64,000 bases of DNA, taken from the NCBI GenBank assembly GCA_045110335.1, contig JBGCGB010000032.1:1-64000 (forward strand), read 5' to 3'. Origin of the DNA: CALBPI01 sp045110335 (lineage in GTDB: Bacteria; Pseudomonadota; Gammaproteobacteria; Steroidobacterales; Woeseiaceae). The notes under the pieces are model-generated. The model worked only from the letters and a program-made list of their open reading frames with translations, had not been told where the DNA came from and searched no databases. The position numbers and the translations under genes are program-made. Of the stretch, positions 45,021 through 52,051 are shown piece by piece. How positions within the stretch are numbered: position 1 is the first letter of the stretch; each line of letters opens with the position of its first letter.

Positions 45021-45695
45021 TTAGAAAATTTGGCGGACAAGGCCCAGTGAAAAGGCACCAACAAGATCACTGTTGATCGTTACGCCGCCGCCATTTGCGC
45101 CAAGAGTGACACTATCGACCGCCGTACGAATCAGTGTTGGGACATTCTCTGCCTCACCGCGACGCTCGATGCGCGCGCTAAACTGATAGATGCCAGGAAC
45201 GGCGACTTCACCATTGGCGAGTACCCCATCCCATTCGAAAGCAGCCAAACCACTAGGTTGATTGCCCAGCGCGATGGTCTGCACTAATTGCCCTGAGGCA
45301 TCCAAGACATCGATCGTAACGTCACCACTACCCTGCTCAACCTCCACAGCGCCTTGGATAAGGCCACTGTCATTGTTCAACTGAACCAGTTCTGATCCCA
45401 CTAGTACTTCGCTACCGACTAGAGATGATGCTTGCAGTGCCTGATCAGAGTAGATCGTAGATGCAAAATCCGAGAAAGCCGTTTGCAATTCCTCGATACC
45501 AGAAGCGGTACTGAACTGCGCGAGCTGACTAAGAAATTCGCCGTTCTCCATCGGCTCGAATGGATCCTGATTTTCAAACTGCGCCAACATGAGTTGGAGA
45601 AATTCGGTTTGACCAACACTCTGCTGGTCTGCGCCGGTCGCTGCGGTCGTCAAACCCAAGTTTTGGATTTGGCTAAGGGAGTCGAGCTGGTTCAT
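45021..45695 (-). CDS. flgD: Flagellar hook scaffold protein FlgD
   Basis: Hook-capping scaffold. The 224-aa protein has the conserved N-terminal segment QTEFLQLMLAQFENQDPFEPMENGEFLSQLAQFS and a C-terminal FlgD Ig/tudor pair (about 85-215) with GNQPSGLAAFEWDGVLANGE. Between flgC and flgE. Confidence 0.96.
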   Translation of the reverse strand: MNQLDSLSQIQNLGLTTAATGADQQSVGQTEFLQLMLAQFENQDPFEPMENGEFLSQLAQFSTASGIEELQTAFSDFASTIYSDQALQASSLVGSEVLVGSELVQLNNDSGLIQGAVEVEQGSGDVTIDVLDASGQLVQTIALGNQPSGLAAFEWDGVLANGEVAVPGIYQFSARIERRGEAENVPTLIRTAVDSVTLGANGGGVTINSDLVGAFSLGLVRQIF

Positions 45696-45712
45696 TCATT
45701 TGCCTCTTTTTG

Positions 45713-46135
45713 CTATCGACCCATCGATAGCGTTTGAATCAGTAGATCTTTGGTCGTCGTCATTACTTCAATACTGGATTGATAGGATCGGGACGCGGAA
45801 AGCATGTTGACCATCTCTTCGACGGTATTCACATTGCTTGTCCAGACATTGCCGTTTTCATCGGCGTCCGGATGCTCCGGCGCAAACCGTTGACCGAGGG
45901 GCGCCTGACTTTCCACAATGCCGCGTAACCGTACGCCAATAGACGATGATTCCTCGCGCAACGCATTGTCGAATGACGGCGTAGCCTCGAAGATGGGCTG
46001 TCGTGCCCGATAGACCTTGTTGGGATCACCATGGACGCTATCGGCATTCGCCAGATTGCTGGCGGTCGTATTCAATCGTGCTGACTGGGTCGACATCGCG
46101 GCACCAGCAACATCAAAAACTTTTAGAAGTGACAT
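45713..46135 (-). CDS. flgC: Flagellar proximal rod protein FlgC
   Basis: Proximal rod subunit. The 140-aa protein has the rod N-terminus (STQSARLNTTASNLANADS) and the C-terminal helix (SNVNTVEEMVNMLSASRSYQSS). Its start overlaps the flgB stop by one base. Confidence 0.97.
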   Translation of the reverse strand: MSLLKVFDVAGAAMSTQSARLNTTASNLANADSVHGDPNKVYRARQPIFEATPSFDNALREESSSIGVRLRGIVESQAPLGQRFAPEHPDADENGNVWTSNVNTVEEMVNMLSASRSYQSSIEVMTTTKDLLIQTLSMGR

Positions 46136-46530
46136 CAGACTTGTCCTTTGATGGCGACTTGTAAGCCACGAATCTTTTGATTGACGAAACTGAGACTGGC
46201 TTGATAACCCACCACGTTCTCTGCATAAGCCGCTTGCTCAATATCGGTCTCGACCGTATTGCCATCAACGGCGGGTTGGGTTGGAATTCGATAAGCAATA
46301 TTCTGCGACTGACCTAGAGTGGTTTCGCCGGCGCCGGCAATATGTTTGTCAGATGTGCGTGCCATCGCTAACTGGCCGCCGCGTTCATTGGCAAGCGTCG
46401 AGGCGAAATCGATATCGCGCGCTTTGTAATTGGGCGTATCGGCATTCGCCAGATTGCTGGCCAAGACCTCATTTCGTTGCGCCCTTAGCTGTAACGCTTT
46501 GGCATGATTGGCAAACGGATCGATTTTCAT
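46135..46530 (-). CDS. flgB: Flagellar proximal rod protein FlgB
   Basis: Proximal rod subunit and first gene of flgBCDEFGHIJKL. The 131-aa protein starts MKIDPFANHAKALQLRAQRN and has the SNLANADTPNYKARDID motif. ATG 46530 is chosen for GGAG 7 nt upstream; ATG 46554 adds eight unsupported residues. A sigma54 promoter lies directly upstream. Confidence 0.96.
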   Translation of the reverse strand: MKIDPFANHAKALQLRAQRNEVLASNLANADTPNYKARDIDFASTLANERGGQLAMARTSDKHIAGAGETTLGQSQNIAYRIPTQPAVDGNTVETDIEQAAYAENVVGYQASLSFVNQKIRGLQVAIKGQV

Positions 46531-46578
46531 CGGACTTCTCCACATGTCGGGCATTCAGTGCCCTGATGAAGATGACGT

Positions 46579-46594
46579 AGCAATCACCGTGCCA
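46579..46594 (-). promoter_or_regulatory. Sigma54 promoter of the flgB operon
   Basis: Minus strand: TGGCACG, 4 nt, TTGCT, a near-perfect -24/-12 element about 50 nt before flgB. It faces away from the flgA promoter in the same intergenic region. Between the two promoters (46595-46737) I see only an AT-rich stretch and no other clear signal. Confidence 0.85.
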
Positions 46595-46737
46595 GAAATC
46601 AGTAAGTCATTATTTTTTAAACAGATAGCAAAGCAATCGTTTAACGCTAACAATCATGGCGGCAACAATTTTCCGATGTAGCGGCGCGCTTTTTCCGTGA
46701 ACCGTCAAACTCTCGACGATTTACCGGTCTGTAACGC

Positions 46738-46753
46738 TGGCACAAGAGTTGCA
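46738..46753 (+). promoter_or_regulatory. Sigma54 promoter of flgA
   Basis: TGGCAC, 5 nt, TTGCA, consensus -24/-12 with exact spacing. The predicted start of transcription (about 46764) is some 130 nt before the flgA ATG. Confidence 0.85.
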
Positions 46754-46896
46754 AACCAACTTTGTAACGAGGCTTGGCCGTTCGAACCGGCAACGACATT
46801 CGGATATCGAAAAAGCCTCTAAGACATAGTAAACAACCGAAGTTCGAGCCAACTTTTGACCAGACCGAGGGCCCGCTTCCAACAGGACCTAGCCAG

Positions 46897-47613
46897 ATGA
46901 ATGACAAAATATTGACGATCTTCGCGACATCAACTTTGATGCTTTGCGGGATACTGATACCGATCAAGAGTCTCGCCGACTGGCAACCGATTGATGATTT
47001 GGTCACGACTGCTCACGATTTTTTGGCCTCGAAATATGTGATTCGGAAAGGTGAGACAGAGCTGAGTATTAATCGACCCGATCCGCGACTCCGGCTGCAA
47101 CGATGCGAACGCCCACTGACTGCATCGGCGCTGAAGTCGTCGACACCACAACAACGCATGACCATCCAGGTTCGATGCGAAGGAGCGCAGCCCTGGAAAG
47201 TCTATCTTCAGGCTCAACTAGAGCGATTCGAACCTGTTGTTGTGACCGCATCGAGTCTCTCTCGCGGACAGATATTGGCGGCAACCGATCTGGTCATGGA
47301 GAAACGCCCGGTCAGCTCGCTAACCAGCGGCTACTTGAAAAATGTTAAGCGTCTGGTTGGCAATGAACTCCGGCAAACGCTACCCGCTGGGTCTGTGCTC
47401 CGGCCGGCTCACGTGAAACAAACCATGGCAATTCGTCGCGGACAAACGGTGACACTGGTCAGCAAGGGAACCGGTATTCACATTAGAATGACGGGTGTCG
47501 CCGTTGCTGACGCCGCTGTAGGGGCAAGAATTCCGGTCAAAAACCAGAATTCCGGGCGTATTGTCGAAGGCATTGTTCTTGATACTCAGACGGTTCAGGT
47601 CCCGGGCTCATGA
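46897..47613 (+). CDS. flgA: Flagellar P-ring chaperone FlgA
   Basis: Periplasmic chaperone for FlgI. The 238-aa protein has a signal peptide (about residues 1-27), an N-terminal domain with PRLRLQRCERPLTA, and a C-terminal SAF domain (about 115-235, SLSRGQILAATDLVMEKRPV and AIRRGQTVTLVSKG). The frame is open to 46774, but ATG 46897 begins the signal peptide and has AGGA upstream. Confidence 0.94.
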   Translation: MNDKILTIFATSTLMLCGILIPIKSLADWQPIDDLVTTAHDFLASKYVIRKGETELSINRPDPRLRLQRCERPLTASALKSSTPQQRMTIQVRCEGAQPWKVYLQAQLERFEPVVVTASSLSRGQILAATDLVMEKRPVSSLTSGYLKNVKRLVGNELRQTLPAGSVLRPAHVKQTMAIRRGQTVTLVSKGTGIHIRMTGVAVADAAVGARIPVKNQNSGRIVEGIVLDTQTVQVPGS

Positions 47614-47715
47614 ACCACATAAACCTAAATGGCTGTTTTTGTTTAACTTAATGCGATAGCGATCTCTGATATTGGTAGCGCAGCGGAAAAAACGTTGATT
47701 GTTCTCACATTTACT

Positions 47716-47742
47716 TAAAGTTTATCGGGGTGATGCCGCTAA
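47716..47742 (+). promoter_or_regulatory. Sigma28 (FliA) promoter of flgM
   Basis: TAAAGTTT (47716-47723), 11 nt, GCCGCTAA (47735-47742). The best FliA match in the window, 35 nt before flgM. Confidence 0.88.
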
Positions 47743-47777
47743 ACTCCTTGTAATCGAAAAAGTCAGGAAATTTTGAC

Positions 47778-48098
47778 ATGACTAATGACATAAATGGCGT
47801 ACCTCCCAGCGGTTTGGCGAGCGTTGTCGACGTGACGGGTAGCCGAAACGTCAGCAGTGAGAAACCCGACTCGGGTCAATCACAGTCTAACGTGCCAGCG
47901 CAAAGTCGCGAAACGGTCGCGCTAACAGATAGCGCACGATTGCTGCAGAAAGTGGAAGTCGAGCTTAGCAACGCATCGGATGTTGACATCAGTCGGGTGG
48001 AAACACTCAAAAATGCCGTTGCTAGTGGTAGCTACGAATTCGATGATCGCGCGGTAGCCGACAAGCTATTGCGAAGTGATGCAGAGCGTAGCAGCTAG
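47778..48098 (+). CDS. flgM: Anti-sigma28 factor FlgM
   Basis: Small (106 aa) FliA inhibitor that is exported when the hook is complete. The N-terminal half is disordered and polar; the C-terminal half has the sigma28-binding pattern SARLLQKVEVELSNASDVDISRVETL and AVASGSYEFDDRAVADKLL. flgN starts 2 nt later. Confidence 0.93.
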   Translation: MTNDINGVPPSGLASVVDVTGSRNVSSEKPDSGQSQSNVPAQSRETVALTDSARLLQKVEVELSNASDVDISRVETLKNAVASGSYEFDDRAVADKLLRSDAERSS

Positions 48099-48100
48099 CG

Positions 48101-48595
48101 ATGTCTGAATCGGCACGCCAACAACGTTTTGAACGAACGGAAACGTTGCTCAGCGAAACGCTGCATTCATGTGACCGTTTGCTAAACGCGTTGCTCGATG
48201 AGCGTGCTGCTGTCCAAGATAATGACCTCGCAGCATTAAATGGTGCGGTCAGCCGCAAGAAGATTCATCTTGCGGATTTGGAGCGGCACGAACAAAAGCG
48301 TGTCGCATTGCTAAGCGCCTGCAAACACAAGAGTGACCTTGATTCCATGCAGCGATTTGTTGCGGATAATGACAATCGAAATGCTGTCTTGCAGGATCTT
48401 TGGTCTTCAACTCTGAAACGCCTCGCGGAATGTCGCGAAGCAAATAATGCTAACGGTGCAATCATTGCAGCACAGCGACGCTTACATGGCGACGCGCTGG
48501 CGGTGCTGCGCAACCAAGATGAGCCACCCGAAACGTATGGTCCAGGCGGAAAAACGGAAACCACCGGTCAATACAGGGCATTAGCCGAAGTCTGA
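48101..48595 (+). CDS. flgN: Flagellar chaperone FlgN
   Basis: Cytosolic chaperone for FlgK and FlgL. The 164-aa protein is almost entirely helical, with an early LLNALLDERAAVQDNDLAAL helix and a C-terminal NANGAIIAAQRRLHGDALAVLR segment as in FlgN. It lies directly after flgM. Confidence 0.9.
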   Translation: MSESARQQRFERTETLLSETLHSCDRLLNALLDERAAVQDNDLAALNGAVSRKKIHLADLERHEQKRVALLSACKHKSDLDSMQRFVADNDNRNAVLQDLWSSTLKRLAECREANNANGAIIAAQRRLHGDALAVLRNQDEPPETYGPGGKTETTGQYRALAEV

Positions 48596-48635
48596 CAACC
48601 ACACGGTCAGCATCATTAATGACAAGGAGTCTGTC

Positions 48636-48836
48636 ATGTTAATAGTAAGCCGGCGAAATGCGGAATCGATATTGATCGAACCTGCTAAAGATATTGATCC
48701 AGGGATGACCATTCGTGAAGTCTTCGGCGAAGGCCCGATTGAAATCACCGTATTTTCCGGTGCCGGACATCGTGTAAAGATGGGCGTTGATGCACCGCGA
48801 TCTCTCTCCATTTGGCGAAAAGACGGCGACGAGTAG
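48636..48836 (+). CDS. CsrA/RsmA-family RNA-binding protein, RsmN-like variant
   Basis: A 66-aa CsrA-type translational regulator with an unusual insertion. The N-terminus MLIVSRRNAESILI matches the CsrA beta1 strand with the RNA-contacting Arg6-Arg7. The C-terminal part RVKMGVDAPRSLSIWRKDG matches beta4-beta5 with the key Arg (Arg44 in CsrA). Between them about 15 extra residues (PAKDIDPGMTIREVFGEG) interrupt beta2, as in RsmN/RsmF of Pseudomonas aeruginosa. The C-terminal helix of classical CsrA is missing. AAGGAG lies 6 nt before the ATG. It follows flgN by 40 nt and is likely cotranscribed from the flgM sigma28 promoter. A late-flagellar RNA regulator is the inference. Confidence 0.75.
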   Translation: MLIVSRRNAESILIEPAKDIDPGMTIREVFGEGPIEITVFSGAGHRVKMGVDAPRSLSIWRKDGDE

Positions 48837-48852
48837 CCCGACTACTTTTATT
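48832..48852 (+). terminator. Weak candidate terminator after the CsrA-like gene
   Basis: A 5-bp stem AGTAG/CTACT with a 5-nt loop, followed by TTTATT. It includes the stop codon. Short and AT-containing, so a weak call. Confidence 0.35.
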
Positions 48853-49313
48853 CCAAAAATCCAGCAATCTACCCTAGGCTTTGGCCTCTCCGTAACAGCC
48901 CGCCTAGCCAATCTCTGGCCACTAACGCAAACGACCCGAGAGCGATCACAGTTCATGGCGTTAGGTCGGCGGATCAACCTTACACGTTCGAGTGCAATGT
49001 GACGCGCGCGCCCCATACGACTGTAGAAATTAAGGGTAGCGATTGGATCGATCGGCCTCCAGAACATGTATTTTCAGCACAAAGGGGTTAACTCGCGAGA
49101 AGATACCCGCGCAGCAATAGTGATAACTCATTAATGCTTGCCAAGGATAGTACCAAGCAGTACTTGAAGTGCTACAACCTCAATGCCTGTTTGGTTGGGT
49201 TAATACCCGGCGATAAAATTGGGGGAGTCTGAACCGTTGGGCCACACCCCAACACCACCCAACACGCCCAATTCAGCGAGCGTGTTTATCAATGCTGATA
49301 GGGAGGCCAGAGA
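48853..49313. other. Non-coding gap between the CsrA-like gene and the histidine kinase
   Basis: About 460 nt with no convincing coding frame. It contains a 7-bp inverted repeat AACACGC/GCGTGTT (49261-49286) and several GGA triplets on the plus strand (for example near 49145, 49226 and 49301), but no clear promoter, terminator or recognised RNA. An undetected small RNA cannot be ruled out. Confidence 0.3.
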
Positions 49314-50075
49314 TTAGACAATACGAAGATTGGGTGCATCGTCATTATCATCAATGCGTTCGATGCGAGGACGATCCTGTTGGCTTGGTAGGTCTGCTAC
49401 CGTAGGTAGAATGAGCGCCACAGCAAGCCCTTTTTTGACGGGTTGGATGCAAATCTCACCGCCGACCGCCGCGAGTTCACGCTTACAAATCGCAAGACCC
49501 AAGCCGACAGAATTGGCGCGTGGTGAGTTTTTCACAAAAGGTTGGAACACAGACTTGGAATCTAGAGATCTCAAGCCAAGTCCATTGTCACGGACAATCA
49601 CAATAGTGCGGCTATCAGGTGTTTGACTCACATCAACGTCAATCGTTAGCTCCGCGGGCTCCGGATGATGCACAAATGCATTTTCGAAGAGTTCTTTGAG
49701 CACCGTCCGCAACATCACTTGATCCGTCAGGACCAGATCATGGCTAGCACTCAGACGTAGCTCTGCGCTAGCCGGAAAACCGCCTTTCTGGAACACACTT
49801 TTCACGATTGCGCTAACGCTGAATTGCTCCAACGTCATGGCACGCTGACCAGCCCGATAGAAGCGAATAAGCTCCGCAACGAAACGATCAAGATTTGCCA
49901 GACGAAGATCCAGCATACCGATCGCATGCATCGCCGAATCAGCATCGCCGCGCAGAATGTCTTCGCGAACATAACCTGAGAGGTGTCGTGCCGTGCGTAT
50001 CAGCGTCCCGAGATCATGCGAAAGCACACGCGCGAACACCTGAGTTTCGTCATTGTCATCATGACGTCGATTCAT
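49314..50075 (-). CDS. Small sensorless histidine kinase
   Basis: A 253-aa cytosolic kinase without a sensor domain. His20 in ARVLSHDLGTLIRTARHLSG is the likely phospho-acceptor. The HATPase domain (about 110-225) has N box KELFENAFVHH, G1 VRDNGLGLRSL, and G2 SVGLGLAICKRELAAVGGE. The gene overlaps the REC-GGDEF-EAL gene by 4 nt (ATGA), so the two proteins are probably made together and it may phosphorylate that receiver (inference). Confidence 0.85.
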   Translation of the reverse strand: MNRRHDDNDETQVFARVLSHDLGTLIRTARHLSGYVREDILRGDADSAMHAIGMLDLRLANLDRFVAELIRFYRAGQRAMTLEQFSVSAIVKSVFQKGGFPASAELRLSASHDLVLTDQVMLRTVLKELFENAFVHHPEPAELTIDVDVSQTPDSRTIVIVRDNGLGLRSLDSKSVFQPFVKNSPRANSVGLGLAICKRELAAVGGEICIQPVKKGLAVALILPTVADLPSQQDRPRIERIDDNDDAPNLRIV

Positions 50076-51808
50076 GATAGTTCGTTCCGGGACTGGGCTA
50101 ACGGCATGGCGCGCATGATTTGCGTCACGGTACCCTGCCGTTCAATCAGGAAGCGCTCTTGAATGGAATCCTTGTCCATCGGTTTGCCGTAGAAATATCC
50201 TTGTGCACGGCTGCAACCCAATTCTTTTAGTGTGGATAGCTCGTGCTCATCTTCAACGCCGACGGCTGCGACGCCAAGGTCCAGGTTTTCGGCCAACGTC
50301 ACAATGGAGCGAACGATCGCCTGTGTTCGTCGATGGTTCAGCGAATTCACGAAAGAGCGAGCAATGCAGATTCCGTCCAATGGAAACTCATTGAGATAGC
50401 TCATTGTTGAGTAGCCCGTACCGAAATCATTCAACCAAATACCGATGCCCAAACGTCTAATGCGTTCGAGTGCAATACGCGTGTCTTCATATTCAGCGCG
50501 CAGCACCGACTCGGTCAATTCAAACTCAAGGAAGCGCGGGTCAACGCCGGTACGGCGCACAAGATCACTAATGGACTCGTACAAGTCACCGCGCAACACA
50601 CAAGAAGCAGACACATTGACAGAGACCGGCACGATATCGAAGTTCGCTTCTTGCCATGCTGCAATGTCCTCAGCGACCCATTTCAACACCCAGTCATCGA
50701 TCGAGGAGATGATGCCGTTCTCCTCAGCAAAGGAAATAAACTCGGCCGGGTGCAACAGTCCGCGCTCCGGATGACGCCATCGAACCAACGCCTCGAGCCC
50801 CGCCAGCTCATGCGTGTCCACGTCGACCTTGGGCTGATAATGCACTTCGAATTGCTCTTCACTCAGCGCGCGACCCAGCTCTCGCAACATTCGGTTTCGC
50901 TCGTCTGCACTGTTGTTCAGTTCAGACGAATAAAAGAGAATTTGATTACGTCCGCTGCGTTTGGCTTCGTACATCGCCACATCGGCACGCGTGAGCATCT
51001 CTTCGCCATCTGAAGCATCATGAGGGAACATCGAGATACCGATACTCGCGCCGATGCTGACCGAGTGTCCACCGAGAACGAATGGCATTTGTAATGCCTC
51101 GATTACCTTAGCTGCAACGATTTCAGCATCAAAAGGACTCTTCAGGGATTCTGCCAGAATCGCAAACTCATCGCCGCCCAGGCGCCCCACGAGGTCAGTA
51201 CCTCTTACACAGTTACGAAAACGCATGGCAACCTGCGTCAGCAATTGATCGCCTGCATGATGACCTAGCGTGTCGTTCACCTCTTTGAATTCATTCAGAT
51301 CGATAAACAAGAGGCCTAACGTTTCGTCGGTGCGTTCCGCATGACCGATCGCCTTGAGAAGCTGACGGTTGAATCTTTGCCGGTTTGAAAGCCGCGTCAA
51401 CTGGTCATAGTCAGCCAAATCGCGCAGTCTTTGCTCGCCCTTCTTGCGCTCAACGGCATAGCGGAGCGTTCTAACAAATGGAGCACCAATGTACTCCCCT
51501 TTGTTGACGTAGTCCTCAACGCCCAGTCGGGCAGCCGACAACGCCGTGTTCTCATTATCATCGCCACTCAAAACAATGATTGGCAGCCGTTCGTTGACGC
51601 GCTGAAGCTCTTTGATCGTGCCAAGCCCGAAACTATCCGGTAATGATAGATCCAGCAACGCAATATCAAAGTCATGATCAGCAATGGCGTTTCGCGCATC
51701 CCCAATCGTGGACACCGCAGTCACCCGAATCCCCTTGTCTGCGCGCTGCAACGATAGTGTTACGAGCTCAACATCATCTTGATTATCTTCAACAACAAGA
51801 ACTTCCAT
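50072..51808 (-). CDS. REC-GGDEF-EAL protein with degenerate EAL domain
   Basis: A 578-aa receiver-controlled cyclic-di-GMP enzyme. The receiver (1-118) has phospho-acceptor Asp53 and Lys103. The GGDEF domain (about 128-292) has an intact GGDEF (211-215) and I-site RGTD (202-205), so it can be a cyclase. The EAL domain (about 305-555) keeps E-A-L (339-341) but has lost catalytic residues: LNDFGTG has Asn460 for the first Asp, the usual LKIDRSF is ICIARSF (Cys481 for Lys), and AEGVE is AVGVE (Val516 for Glu). It should not hydrolyse cyclic-di-GMP. Behind a sigma28-type promoter. Confidence 0.88.
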   Translation of the reverse strand: MEVLVVEDNQDDVELVTLSLQRADKGIRVTAVSTIGDARNAIADHDFDIALLDLSLPDSFGLGTIKELQRVNERLPIIVLSGDDNENTALSAARLGVEDYVNKGEYIGAPFVRTLRYAVERKKGEQRLRDLADYDQLTRLSNRQRFNRQLLKAIGHAERTDETLGLLFIDLNEFKEVNDTLGHHAGDQLLTQVAMRFRNCVRGTDLVGRLGGDEFAILAESLKSPFDAEIVAAKVIEALQMPFVLGGHSVSIGASIGISMFPHDASDGEEMLTRADVAMYEAKRSGRNQILFYSSELNNSADERNRMLRELGRALSEEQFEVHYQPKVDVDTHELAGLEALVRWRHPERGLLHPAEFISFAEENGIISSIDDWVLKWVAEDIAAWQEANFDIVPVSVNVSASCVLRGDLYESISDLVRRTGVDPRFLEFELTESVLRAEYEDTRIALERIRRLGIGIWLNDFGTGYSTMSYLNEFPLDGICIARSFVNSLNHRRTQAIVRSIVTLAENLDLGVAAVGVEDEHELSTLKELGCSRAQGYFYGKPMDKDSIQERFLIERQGTVTQIMRAMPLAQSRNELS

Positions 51809-51851
51809 GCACGTCTCTCTAGCTTTTTACTGTTTGAATATCGTTGGATCG

Positions 51852-51878
51852 CTAGCGGCGGGATGAGTCAGTACTTGA
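51852..51878 (-). promoter_or_regulatory. Candidate sigma28 promoter of the REC-GGDEF-EAL/kinase operon
   Basis: Minus strand: TCAAGTAC (51878-51871), 11 nt, GCCGCTAG (51859-51852). Predicted start of transcription about 37 nt before the ATG at 51808. Its -10 is half of an 11-bp inverted repeat whose other half is the -10 of the divergent promoter. Confidence 0.65.
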
Positions 51879-51953
51879 GCGTAATTATCAAATTAGACGT
51901 TATGTAAGGCAGCTTGCCCCATGCCGCTCTATCCGGTTCACAAAACAATCTTC

Positions 51954-51980
51954 TAAAGCCATATGCAAACCCGCCGCTAG
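51954..51980 (+). promoter_or_regulatory. Candidate sigma28 promoter of the hybrid kinase operon
   Basis: TAAAGCCA (51954-51961), 11 nt, GCCGCTAG (51973-51980), about 70 nt before the ATG at 52052. The mirror-image -10 of the minus-strand promoter (CTAGCGGCGGG at 51852-51862 with CCCGCCGCTAG at 51970-51980) makes this a symmetric divergent pair. Confidence 0.65.
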
Positions 51981-52051
51981 TCATCATTGACACGTTATGG
52001 CAATGCGCCATGTTGCCCAACGATATTCATGCGTAAAGGAATCCGAAGATC

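Noticed and set aside
48639..49067. 142-aa minus-strand frame covering the CsrA-like gene and part of the following gap
   Set aside because: Antisense to a well-supported gene with a strong ribosome site, arginine-rich and without family resemblance.
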